From contig JADKJZ010000014.1 in assembly GCA_016720805.1 (NCBI GenBank), positions 992,001 through 1,056,000 on the forward strand: DNA of 64,000 nt, given 5' to 3'. The notes beneath the pieces are model-generated. The model was not told where the DNA came from, did not search any database, and worked only from the letters and a program-made list of their open reading frames with translations. The number at the start of each line of letters is the position of its first letter. The stretch's first letter is position 1. The position numbers were made by a program, and so were the translations under genes. Shown piece by piece: positions 1-8,881 of the stretch. Source of the stretch: Gemmatimonadota bacterium. GTDB lineage: Bacteria; Gemmatimonadota; Gemmatimonadetes; Gemmatimonadales; GWC2-71-9.

Positions 1-33
1 CAGATCCCTCACGTTGTTCGGGATGACTCGTCC

Positions 34-84
34 CCCTTACCCCTCACCCCTCACCAACAGACCCCGCACCCCTCACCCCTCACC
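34..84. repeat. Heptamer tandem repeat, CCCTCAC type
   Basis: Two blocks of three heptamers (CCCTTAC/CCCGCAC followed by CCCTCAC twice) lie at 34-54 and 63-83, separated by 8 bases. They form an exact 17-bp direct repeat at 39-55 and 68-84. The block lies just upstream of the thiolase start. The rest of positions 1-121 shows no gene. Same repeat style (7-base unit) as the other intergenic repeats nearby. Confidence 0.75.
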
Positions 85-121
85 GATTATCTTCCCCCGC
101 GTCCTGAATCCTTGAGGTCGC

Positions 122-1309
<1,188 letters not shown>

Positions 1310-1344
1310 ATCGATGATCGATGATCGATCATCGATCATCGATG
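1310..1344. repeat. Heptamer repeat forming a perfect 34-bp palindrome
   Basis: Five heptamers of ATCGATG or ATCGATC fill the gap between the thiolase and 3-hydroxyacyl-CoA dehydrogenase genes. The order (two G-type, two C-type, then one G-type) makes bases 1310-1343 a perfect palindrome with 17-base arms, so the transcript could form a long hairpin. The block starts one base after the thiolase stop codon. A shorter copy lies on the other side of the next gene, at 2228-2256. Confidence 0.85.
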
Positions 1345-1370
1345 AACCACATATTCAACGCAGGTGCATC

Positions 1371-2219
1371 ATGTCACAGATCGCAGTCATCGGTTCCGGC
1401 ACCATGGGCAACGGCATCGCCCACGTCTTTGGCCAGCACGGCCACGACGTCTCGCTCATCGACGTCAATGCGGCAGCGCTGGAGAAGGCCAAGGCGACGA
1501 TCGCCGGGAACCTCGACCGGCAGGTCAAGAAGGGGACGCTGGCGGCCGAGGCGCCGGCCGAGATTCTCGCGCGGATCACCACCGGCACCGAGCTCGCGCT
1601 CGCGGCGACGGCGTCGCTCGTGATCGAGGCGGCGAGCGAGAACCCCGCGATCAAGTTCGACATCTTCGCCAAGCTTGACGCGCTCTGCGGCCCCGACACC
1701 CTCCTCGCCAGCAACACCTCCTCCATTTCCATCACCGAGATCGCCGCCAGGACGAAGCGGCCCGCACAGGTCATCGGGATGCATTTCATGAATCCGGTCC
1801 CGGTGATGCAACTGGTCGAGGTCATCCGTGGGCAGGACACCTCGGATGCGACCACGGCCACGGTGATGGAGCTCTCGCGTGCGCTCGGCAAGACGCCGGT
1901 CGAGGTCAATGACTTCCCCGGCTTCGTCAGCAATCGCGTGCTGATGCCGATGATCAACGAAGCGATCTTCTGCGTCTTCGAGGGCGTCGCCACCCCCGAA
2001 TCGATCGACACGGTCATGAAGCTCGGCATGGCCCATCCGATGGGGCCGCTGACGCTGGCGGACTTCATCGGGCTCGACGTCTGCCTCGCGATCCTGAACG
2101 TGCTGCACACCGGCCTGGGGGACGACAAGTACCGCCCGTGTCCGCTGCTGAAGCGGATGGTGGCAGCGGGGCACCTGGGGCGGAAGAGCGGGAAAGGATT
2201 CTACACGTACGGGAAGTAG
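1371..2219 (+). CDS. hbd: 3-hydroxybutyryl-CoA dehydrogenase
   Basis: NAD(P)-dependent 3-hydroxyacyl-CoA dehydrogenase, 282 residues, the usual length of the short single-function (Hbd/FadB2) form. It interconverts acetoacetyl-CoA and 3-hydroxybutyryl-CoA. The Rossmann motif GSGTMGNG is at the N-terminus, followed by SNTSSISIT and the catalytic-His segment HFMNPVPVMQLVEVI. The C-terminal helical domain contains NRVLMPMINEAI. I chose the ATG at 1371. An in-frame ATG at 1314 would add 19 residues translated from the heptamer palindrome (MIDDRSSIIDE...), which no family member is expected to have. The gene is flanked on both sides by ATCGATS heptamer repeats. Confidence 0.94.
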   Translation: MSQIAVIGSGTMGNGIAHVFGQHGHDVSLIDVNAAALEKAKATIAGNLDRQVKKGTLAAEAPAEILARITTGTELALAATASLVIEAASENPAIKFDIFAKLDALCGPDTLLASNTSSISITEIAARTKRPAQVIGMHFMNPVPVMQLVEVIRGQDTSDATTATVMELSRALGKTPVEVNDFPGFVSNRVLMPMINEAIFCVFEGVATPESIDTVMKLGMAHPMGPLTLADFIGLDVCLAILNVLHTGLGDDKYRPCPLLKRMVAAGHLGRKSGKGFYTYGK

Positions 2220-2227
2220 CGCACCGT

Positions 2228-2256
2228 ATCGATGATCGATCATCGATGATCGATCA
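2228..2256. repeat. Heptamer repeat with overlapping palindromes
   Basis: Four heptamers alternate ATCGATG and ATCGATC, just after the hbd stop codon. Bases 2228-2247 are a 20-bp palindrome and 2233-2256 an overlapping 24-bp palindrome. Same unit as the block at 1310-1344, so hbd sits between two copies. Confidence 0.8.
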
Positions 2257-2288
2257 CCAGCCTCACCTTCTGACGGAATGGATTTCTC

Positions 2289-3356
2289 ATGGACACCTTC
2301 GCCAGCATGCAGACCATGGGCCACGAGCAGGTGGTCTTCTCCCATGAACCGTCCTGCGGCTACTTCGGCATCATCGCGATCCACGACACCACGCTCGGGC
2401 CGGCCCTTGGCGGGACCCGGGTGTGGCAGTACGAGAGCACGGATGCCGCGCTGCACGACGCCCTGCGGCTGGCGCGCGGGATGACCTACAAGAGTGCGGT
2501 GGCCGGGCTGAACCTGGGCGGCGGCAAGGCGGTCATCGTCGCCGATCCGAAGCGCGCCGATCGTGAGTCGCTCTTCCGGGCGCATGGCCGCTTTGTCGAG
2601 TCGCTGGGCGGGCGCTACATCACCGCCGAGGACGTCGGCACCTCGCCGACCGACATGGAGTTCATCAAGCGGGAGACGAAGCACGTCGCCGGGCTGCTGA
2701 ACCTCTCGGGTGACCCGTCGCCGGTGACCGGCTACGGCGTCTACGTCGGGATGAAGGCCTCGGCCAAGGCGAAATGGGGGAAGGACTCGCTCGCCGGCAA
2801 GACGATCGCAGTGCAGGGTTGCGGCAAGGTCGCGTACTACCTCATGAGCCACCTCAAGCAGGAGGGGGCGCGGCTGATCGTCAGCGACATCGATGAGCAG
2901 AAGGTGGCGCGGGTCGTGGATGAGCTGGGGGCGACCGCTGTCTCGGCGGATGCGATCTTCGATGCCAAGGCCGACATCTTCGCGCCGTGCGCACTGGGGG
3001 CGATCCTCAACGACGACACCATCGGCCGCCTGAAGGTCGAGATCGTCGCGGGCGGTGCGAACAACCAGCTCGCCGAGGAGCGCCACGGCAGGATGATCGA
3101 GGAGAAGGGGATCCTGTACGCCCCGGACTACGTCATCAATGGCGGCGGCGTGATCAACGTCTACGGCGAGCTGCAGGGCTGGACGATGGAGCGGGCCAAG
3201 CGGAAGGCGCAGGAGATCTACGACACGATGACCCGCGTCTACACCATCGCCGCCCGCGACGGCATCCCGTCCTACCAGGCCGCCGATCGCCTCGCCGAGG
3301 AGCGGATCAGCTCGGTGGCGGCGCTGAAGCGGATGTGGGTGGCGGGGGATCGATAG
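2289..3356 (+). CDS. Leucine dehydrogenase (Leu/Val/Phe dehydrogenase family)
   Basis: Amino-acid dehydrogenase of the Glu/Leu/Phe/Val family, 355 residues. It oxidatively deaminates branched-chain amino acids to 2-oxo acids with NAD+. The substrate-binding and catalytic segment GMTYKSAVAGLNLGGGKAV carries K68 and K80, the positions expected in bacillar leucine dehydrogenase. The NAD-binding domain begins near residue 170 with a GCGKVAYYL glycine motif. The C-terminal half carries the YAPDYVINGGG signature. Its products could feed branched-chain acyl-CoA metabolism alongside the adjacent thiolase and 3-hydroxyacyl-CoA dehydrogenase. The choice of leucine over phenylalanine or valine as substrate rests on overall similarity only. 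Confidence 0.92.
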   Translation: MDTFASMQTMGHEQVVFSHEPSCGYFGIIAIHDTTLGPALGGTRVWQYESTDAALHDALRLARGMTYKSAVAGLNLGGGKAVIVADPKRADRESLFRAHGRFVESLGGRYITAEDVGTSPTDMEFIKRETKHVAGLLNLSGDPSPVTGYGVYVGMKASAKAKWGKDSLAGKTIAVQGCGKVAYYLMSHLKQEGARLIVSDIDEQKVARVVDELGATAVSADAIFDAKADIFAPCALGAILNDDTIGRLKVEIVAGGANNQLAEERHGRMIEEKGILYAPDYVINGGGVINVYGELQGWTMERAKRKAQEIYDTMTRVYTIAARDGIPSYQAADRLAEERISSVAALKRMWVAGDR

Positions 3357-3357
3357 T

Positions 3358-3474
3358 CGTTAGGCCTTAGTCGTTGGTCGTTAGGAGGTCCTTCGACTTC
3401 GTCCGCTTCGCGGACTTCGCTCAGGATGACAGCATCGGCTTCTGTGGCCTAACGACGAACGACTAACGACCAAC
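3358..3474. repeat. Compound inverted repeat with TCGTTAG heptamers and central hairpin
   Basis: The left arm holds four heptamers of TCGTTAG type (3358-3385). The right arm holds their reverse complements (CTAACGA type, 3449-3474). Arms 3367-3385 and 3448-3466 match at 18 of 19 bases. Between them is a distinct element with a perfect hairpin, GTCCGC-TTC-GCGGAC at 3401-3415. It ends in CTCAGGATGAC, which resembles TTCGGGATGAC near position 18. This fills the whole gap between the leucine dehydrogenase and rpiB genes. It looks like a REP-type element nested inside a heptamer repeat. Confidence 0.75.
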
Positions 3475-3489
3475 TGAGTATCTTCAGAT

Positions 3490-3930
3490 ATGAATGAACG
3501 CATCCCCATCGGCGCCGACCACGCCGGCTATGAACTGAAAGAGATCCTCGTCGCTGAACTCGAGCGGCGGGGCTTCGACGTCGAGGATGTCGGGACGCAC
3601 TCCACCGAGTCGACCGACTATGCGGACTACGCGCACCCGGTGGCGCGCGAGGTGGAGACGGGGGAGGCGAAGCGCGGCATCCTGATGTGCGGGACCGGCC
3701 TGGGGATGAGCTACGCGGCCAACCGTCATCACGGCGTCCGGGCGGCGGTGGCCTGGACCCCGGAAATTGCCGCCCTCGCGCGGCAGCACAACGATGCCAA
3801 CGTCCTGGTCCTCCCGGCGCGCTTCCTCGACGCCGACACCGCCCGCGCCATTCTCGGCGCCTGGCTGGACACGCCCTTCGAGGGTGGCCGCCACGAGCGC
3901 CGCATCGCCAAGATCGAGGACGCCACGTGA
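3490..3930 (+). CDS. rpiB: Ribose 5-phosphate isomerase B
   Basis: RpiB/LacAB-family sugar-phosphate isomerase, 146 residues (family usually 140-160). It interconverts ribose 5-phosphate and ribulose 5-phosphate in the non-oxidative pentose phosphate pathway. The N-terminal GADHAGYELK phosphate-binding strand is present. So are the catalytic Cys (C67 in MCGTGLGMSYAANR) and the HNDANVLVLPARFL segment. The stop codon overlaps the GTG start of glyA by four bases, so the two are probably translationally coupled. RpiB-GlyA adjacency is common in bacteria. Confidence 0.95.
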   Translation: MNERIPIGADHAGYELKEILVAELERRGFDVEDVGTHSTESTDYADYAHPVAREVETGEAKRGILMCGTGLGMSYAANRHHGVRAAVAWTPEIAALARQHNDANVLVLPARFLDADTARAILGAWLDTPFEGGRHERRIAKIEDAT

Positions 3931-5201
3931 CCGACGCCCTGGTGCATGATGCCCCGCTGACCACTGCCGATCCCACCATTGCCGGGCTGATCGGCAAGGA
4001 GTTGCGTCGTCAGCAGGAAGGGCTGGAACTGATCGCCAGCGAGAACTTCGCCTCCCGCGCGGTGCTCGAGGCGATGGGCAGCTGCCTGACCAACAAGTAC
4101 GCCGAGGGCTACCCCGGCAAGCGGTACTACGGCGGCTGCGAGGTCGTCGACCAGGTGGAGCAGTTGGCCATCGACCGTTGCAAGCAGCTCTTCGGGGCGG
4201 CCCACGCCAATGTGCAGCCGCACTCCGGGGCGCAGGCCAACTTTGCCGCCTTCATGGCGGTGATCAAGCCGGGCGAGACGCTGATGGGCCTCGCGTTGCC
4301 GCATGGCGGCCATCTGACGCATGGCGCCCCGATCAACCACTCCGGACAGGTGTGGAAGTCGGTACAGTACGGCGTACGCGCCGACACCGGTCGGATCGAC
4401 TACGATCAGGTGCGCGAGATGGCGCGCCGCGAGCGCCCAAAGCTGATCATCGCCGGCGGCTCGGCCTACGCCCGCATCATCGACTTCGCCGCCTTCCGGG
4501 CGATCGCCGACGAAGTCGAGGCCACCTTCCTCGTCGACATGGCCCACTTCGCCGGGCTCGTGGCGGGCGGCGTGCACCCGAACCCGCTCGAGCACGCGCA
4601 CATCGCCACGTCCACCACGCACAAGACGCTGCGTGGCCCCCGCGGCGGCATCATCCTCTGCCATGAACCGCATGCCAAGGCGATCGACAAGTCGGTCTTT
4701 CCCGGGAGTCAGGGCGGGCCGCTTGAACATGTGATCGCCGCGAAGGCCGTCGCGTTCGGTGAGGCGCTCACCGAAGATTTCCGGGCGTATTCCCGGCAGG
4801 TGGTCGACAACGCCCACACGCTCTCGGAAGCGATGGTCGAGCGCGGCTACGCAATTGTCTCGGGCGGCACCGACACGCACCTCATGCTCGTCGACCTCCG
4901 GCCAAAGGAGCTGACGGGGAAGGAGGCCGAACGCGTGCTCGGCGAGGCGGGCATCACCGTCAACAAGAACACCATCCCGGACGACCCGCAGTCGCCGTTC
5001 GTGACCTCCGGCATCCGTCTCGGCACGCCGGCGATCACGACCCGCGGCATGGGCACGGCCGAGATGGTGCGGGTCGCGGAGTTGATCGACCAGGCGCTCG
5101 TCGGCCGGCATGACGCCGCGGTCCTGGCGCGGGTCAAGGGCAGCGTCGAAGAGCTCGCCGGCAAGTTCCCGTTGTACGCCACGACCGGGACCCGGGGCTG
5201 A
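3927..5201 (+). CDS. glyA: Serine hydroxymethyltransferase
   Basis: PLP-dependent enzyme of 424 residues that converts serine and tetrahydrofolate to glycine and 5,10-methylene-THF. It is the main one-carbon source of the cell. LELIASENFASRAVLEAMGS lies near the N-terminus. The PLP-binding Lys is K233 in TSTTHKTLRGPRGG, and the C-terminus keeps the GITVNKNTIP and SGIRLGTPA segments. I chose the GTG at 3927, which overlaps the rpiB stop (GTGA) and matches the family N-terminus. Longer in-frame starts lie inside rpiB. It links functionally to folP near 57 kb. Confidence 0.96.
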   Translation: MTDALVHDAPLTTADPTIAGLIGKELRRQQEGLELIASENFASRAVLEAMGSCLTNKYAEGYPGKRYYGGCEVVDQVEQLAIDRCKQLFGAAHANVQPHSGAQANFAAFMAVIKPGETLMGLALPHGGHLTHGAPINHSGQVWKSVQYGVRADTGRIDYDQVREMARRERPKLIIAGGSAYARIIDFAAFRAIADEVEATFLVDMAHFAGLVAGGVHPNPLEHAHIATSTTHKTLRGPRGGIILCHEPHAKAIDKSVFPGSQGGPLEHVIAAKAVAFGEALTEDFRAYSRQVVDNAHTLSEAMVERGYAIVSGGTDTHLMLVDLRPKELTGKEAERVLGEAGITVNKNTIPDDPQSPFVTSGIRLGTPAITTRGMGTAEMVRVAELIDQALVGRHDAAVLARVKGSVEELAGKFPLYATTGTRG

Positions 5202-5206
5202 GCAGC

Positions 5207-5596
5207 GTGCCGGATCTCCAGTTCGCTGATGGCGTGCTTGCGCGCATCCGTGCCGTGGCAGGGACGGAGTACGACGAACGCGCGTATCTCTTCATGCTGG
5301 AGGCGATCGAGTTCCTCCAGGAGCGGCTCGACGCGCGCCGGCACGTCACCGGGGCGGAGCTGTCGTGGGCCTGTCGCGACCTCGCACTCGAGCGCTTCGG
5401 GCTGCTGGCGCAGTCGGTGCTCGAACATTGGCGGGTCACGCGGACCGCCGATTTCGGGCGCATCGTCTACGCACTCGTCGCGATCGGCCTGCTGAGCGTG
5501 CAGCCGGGTGACCGCGAGGAGGACTTCCTCGACGTCTACGAGTTCGCCGGCGCCTTCGACACGATCGGCGCGATGCGCTGGGACCCCGCCGCATAG
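5207..5596 (+). CDS. Minf_1886-like small protein of unknown function
   Basis: A 129-residue soluble protein starting with GTG five bases after glyA, so it is likely in the rpiB-glyA transcript. The pattern AYLFMLEAIEFLQERL, then HVTGAELSWACRDLALERFG, then DFGRIVYALVAIGLLS and an acidic EEDFLDVYEF tail matches what I recall of the Minf_1886 family (first described as restricted to Planctomycetes and Verrucomicrobia). Its function is not known. There is no signal peptide or membrane segment. Family membership is from memory and a profile search would settle it. Confidence 0.75.
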   Translation: MPDLQFADGVLARIRAVAGTEYDERAYLFMLEAIEFLQERLDARRHVTGAELSWACRDLALERFGLLAQSVLEHWRVTRTADFGRIVYALVAIGLLSVQPGDREEDFLDVYEFAGAFDTIGAMRWDPAA

Positions 5597-5645
5597 TCCA
5601 GCCGTTCGCTCCCCCCCCATACTCTGCACTGGATGCGAGGCAGTC

Positions 5646-7334
5646 ATGCCGCTGTTGCGTCGATTTCTTCCCGGTGTCGTGGTCGCCATCGCCGCGTGCT
5701 CGACCGGTCGGGCGCCCACCGTCGGACCCGTCACGCTCGAGTCGAGGTTGGCCGCCGCCAAGCAGGCAGCCAGCGAGATTCGCGAATCGGATATCCGACG
5801 TGATGTGGACTACCTCGCCTCCGACGCCAACATGGGGCGCCGCACCCCGTTCCCGAATGCGCCCTCACCCGGCTATGACTCCGCCGCCAGCTATATCGCC
5901 CGACGGCTCAAGGAGCTCGGCGTCAAGCCGATGGGCGACAACGGCAGCTACTTCGCGCACTACACGGTGACCCGGTCCACGCTCGACACGACGCGCGTCG
6001 CGGGGTCGATCGGAACGGAGCCGTTGAAGTGGGGCGATGACTTCTATGTGTTCAGCTTCCTGGTCGGCGGGGTGCGTCAGTCGGACGTGATTTATGTCGG
6101 GGATGGCCTCGCGCGACGCAAGAAGGGGATCGACCCCTACGCAGGCTTCGACATCAAGGGGAAGTGGATCCTCGTCAATCCCGTCACGGTGCGCGGGCAG
6201 GTGCGGAGCGGCGGGGTGCTTGGCGCCCCCGACACGATGGGCGTCATGGGAGTCGACTACACCACCTACCTGGAAGAGGCGCGGTTCAAGGGGGCGCTCG
6301 GGATACTGCTGGTCCCCACCCCCGGCTTGCTGAACGGCTGGAACCGTCGCGCGACCACAGGTCAGGATCTCAATCCGTCACCCGGGGTGGCCTACGCCCA
6401 GTATCAGGTCCCCCGCGTGGTCCTGTCGGAAGCCGCCGTCAGAAGGTTGCTGGCAGGCACCAGCGTTTCGGCGGCCGAGGTCCTCGCGGCGGATGCGACC
6501 AAGCGCTACCCGAAGTCGGCCGCGCTCGGCAAACGCGTCAGCATCAACTTTGCTGCGACGACCGCCGAGGCGCACCCGTACAATGTGGTGGGGTTGTGGG
6601 AAGGATCGGACCCGAAGCTGAACGACGAATGGATCTCGCTCGCCGCGCACCTCGACGGTGCGGTCCGCGCCGGAGGCGAGATTCCCGGCAACAAGCTCCC
6701 CGACCAATACAACGCCGCCGACGACAACGCCAGCGGCAGCGCCGGCAATCTGGCGGTGGCGCGTGCCATCGTCACCGGCCCGAGGCCTCGGCGTTCCATC
6801 CTCATGATCTGGGATTCTGGTGAGGAGACGGGGCTGTGGGGGACCCGGTTCATCGCGTATGGCCCGTGGTCGAGCAAGCTGGTGCTCCATGTCAGCAACG
6901 ACATGATCGGGCGCAGCCGTGCGCCCAACAGCGCGCGCATCCAGAATCTCTCGTCGGCGGATTCGATCTACGTCACCGGGCCGAAGTTGCTCAGCAGCAA
7001 CACGCAGGCGAATCTGATGCGCGCCGCCAAGGAATTCCCGTTCATCGCCCTCGATCAGGTCTACGAGGACGTGACCAGCGAGTTCTATTATCCCCGGACG
7101 GACGCGGGCCCGTATCTCGAGAACGGCATTCCGATCATGCAGTTCTTCAACGGGACCACCCCGGAGTACCACCAGCCGACGGATGAACCACGCCTCCTCG
7201 ACATCGCCAAGATCGCCAATGTCTCGAAGCTCTCCTACGGGGCGCTCTGGCTGGCTGCTGACGATCCGGAGCGCCCGACGTGGGATGGCCCGGTCCCGTA
7301 CACCCTCTGGTGGGTAACCCCGAAGAACCGATGA
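5646..7334 (+). CDS. Secreted M28-family zinc aminopeptidase
   Basis: 562-residue lipoprotein-like exopeptidase. The N-terminus (LPGVVVAIAACSTG) ends in a lipobox-like AAC. A PA-like insert covers about residues 130-290, followed by the M28 catalytic domain. Zinc ligands and catalytic acids are visible: H and D in AAHLDGAVR, D in NAADDNASGSAG, EE in DSGEETGLWG, D in VSNDMIGR and H in TPEYHQPTDEPR. It probably removes N-terminal residues from peptides in the periplasm or at the cell surface. I chose the ATG at 5646. The frame is open upstream, but that part only shadows the preceding gene. Confidence 0.88.
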   Translation: MPLLRRFLPGVVVAIAACSTGRAPTVGPVTLESRLAAAKQAASEIRESDIRRDVDYLASDANMGRRTPFPNAPSPGYDSAASYIARRLKELGVKPMGDNGSYFAHYTVTRSTLDTTRVAGSIGTEPLKWGDDFYVFSFLVGGVRQSDVIYVGDGLARRKKGIDPYAGFDIKGKWILVNPVTVRGQVRSGGVLGAPDTMGVMGVDYTTYLEEARFKGALGILLVPTPGLLNGWNRRATTGQDLNPSPGVAYAQYQVPRVVLSEAAVRRLLAGTSVSAAEVLAADATKRYPKSAALGKRVSINFAATTAEAHPYNVVGLWEGSDPKLNDEWISLAAHLDGAVRAGGEIPGNKLPDQYNAADDNASGSAGNLAVARAIVTGPRPRRSILMIWDSGEETGLWGTRFIAYGPWSSKLVLHVSNDMIGRSRAPNSARIQNLSSADSIYVTGPKLLSSNTQANLMRAAKEFPFIALDQVYEDVTSEFYYPRTDAGPYLENGIPIMQFFNGTTPEYHQPTDEPRLLDIAKIANVSKLSYGALWLAADDPERPTWDGPVPYTLWWVTPKNR

Positions 7335-7363
7335 GCATCCGGCGGGCGGTGTAGCTTTCGGAC

Positions 7364-8881
7364 ATGCCTGTCATCCCCGTGGTCACGCCTGATCAGGCCA
7401 AGGCGTGGGATCAATTGGCCGAGTCGAGTGGTCGCCCGCTCCGCACACTTATGGAGAGTGCGGGGCGTGCCGTCGCGCAATTGATCCTTGAGCGCGTCGG
7501 TCCGCAGGCGGCGCAGGGTGTGCTCGTTGCATGCGGCGCTGGGCACAACGGTGGCGACGGCTGGGTGACAGCGCGCCTCTTGCACCGGCTCGGACTCCCG
7601 GTCTGGGTGGTCGAGAGCGAGCCGGCGCGCGCGCTGCTCACCCAGAGGGTGCGGGCCGACGCGTTGGCCGACGGCGTCCGGACCGTCGCGATCGACGGCC
7701 CGTGGCTGCTGGGCACTGGGGCGCACGGCGCACCGCGTGCCCCGATCGACCACCTGTTGCATCGGATCGCCGATCTGCAGCATCCGATCATCGCCGTCGA
7801 TGGGCCATCGGGCCTCGACCTCGCGACGGGTGTCGCCTACGGCGCGCTTCCCGCCGCCCTCACCGTGACCTTCGGCGCGCCACGGCGTGGGCATCTGCTC
7901 GCGCGGGATGAAGTGGGTGACCTCGCGGTGGTCGAGATCGGACTCCCGGCTGCCGATCCGTCATGGCCCACGCTCGTGCGGCGTGAGTGGGCGGTGAGCC
8001 GCCTCGCGCAGCTTCCCTCGCGGAGCCACAAGGGCACGCGCGGCCGCGTGGTGATCATCGGTGGGAGCGAGGGGATGACCGGCGCGGCTCGGCTCGCCGC
8101 TCGCGCCGCGTTCGGGGCGGGCGCTGGACTCGTGCACGTGGTTGCGCCGGTCGGAGCGGCGACCACGCTGCGCACCGCGGAACCCGACCTGCAAGTGCTC
8201 GAGCATCCGTTCGCGGCACCGCTCGAACATTCCCTGATGGCCCTGCTGCACGGCGCCGATGTCGTCGTGATCGGGCCCGGGCTGGGACGCGCCGCCGAGC
8301 GCCGCGACTTCGTCCTGGCCGTCCTCGGCGAGAGCGCGCGCGCGGTGGTCGATGCCGACGCCCTGATCGCCCTGCGTGATGCGCTGCAGGAGCTTTCCGC
8401 CGTTGCCGCGCGGAGGCCGTTGGTGCTCACACCACATCTCGGGGAGTTTCGCGCCCTCTTTCCCGGCTGCAGTCAGGCGCTCGAGACGGATCCGTGGGGT
8501 GCCGCCGAATCGGCTGCTGCCATGGTCCCGGCCACGGTGTTGCTGAAGGGCGTGCCGACCGTGATCGCGCAGCACGGCCAGCCGACGCGCACCGTGGCGG
8601 CCGGCAATCCCGGACTCGCCACCGGCGGCAGCGGCGATGTGCTCTCCGGGATACTCGGTACCATGATGACCCAACTCGACGACCCGCTCGACGCCGCGGC
8701 GGTTGCGGCGCAGGCGCTCGGGGACGCCGCCGATCACGCCGCCCGCCGCACCACGGCCCGTGCGATGCGCCCGATGGATGTGATTGCCGCGCTCCCCGAT
8801 GTCTGGCGCTGGTGGGGCCGTGCGGCACCGGCGCCGCGCGCACCGGTGGTGCTCGACCTCCCCGCGCCGAGGCGCGAGTGA
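7364..8881 (+). CDS. nnr: Bifunctional NAD(P)H-hydrate epimerase / dehydratase
   Basis: Metabolite-repair enzyme of 505 residues that restores NAD(P)H from its hydrated forms. The N-terminal YjeF_N epimerase domain covers about residues 1-215 (CGAGHNGGDGWVTARLL near 55-70, then VDGPSGLDLATG). The C-terminal ribokinase-like dehydratase domain covers about 220-490 (KGTRGRVVIIGGSEGMTGAA, TPHLGEF, and ATGGSGDVLSGILG with the catalytic Asp). The last base of its TGA is the first base of the ATG of the next gene, so the two are coupled. Confidence 0.94.
   Translation: MPVIPVVTPDQAKAWDQLAESSGRPLRTLMESAGRAVAQLILERVGPQAAQGVLVACGAGHNGGDGWVTARLLHRLGLPVWVVESEPARALLTQRVRADALADGVRTVAIDGPWLLGTGAHGAPRAPIDHLLHRIADLQHPIIAVDGPSGLDLATGVAYGALPAALTVTFGAPRRGHLLARDEVGDLAVVEIGLPAADPSWPTLVRREWAVSRLAQLPSRSHKGTRGRVVIIGGSEGMTGAARLAARAAFGAGAGLVHVVAPVGAATTLRTAEPDLQVLEHPFAAPLEHSLMALLHGADVVVIGPGLGRAAERRDFVLAVLGESARAVVDADALIALRDALQELSAVAARRPLVLTPHLGEFRALFPGCSQALETDPWGAAESAAAMVPATVLLKGVPTVIAQHGQPTRTVAAGNPGLATGGSGDVLSGILGTMMTQLDDPLDAAAVAAQALGDAADHAARRTTARAMRPMDVIAALPDVWRWWGRAAPAPRAPVVLDLPAPRRE

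Noticed and set aside
1374..3086. 570-codon open frame on the - strand across hbd and leucine dehydrogenase
   Set aside because: Antisense shadow of two well-supported genes in GC-rich DNA; Arg/His/Asp-rich translation with no motif.
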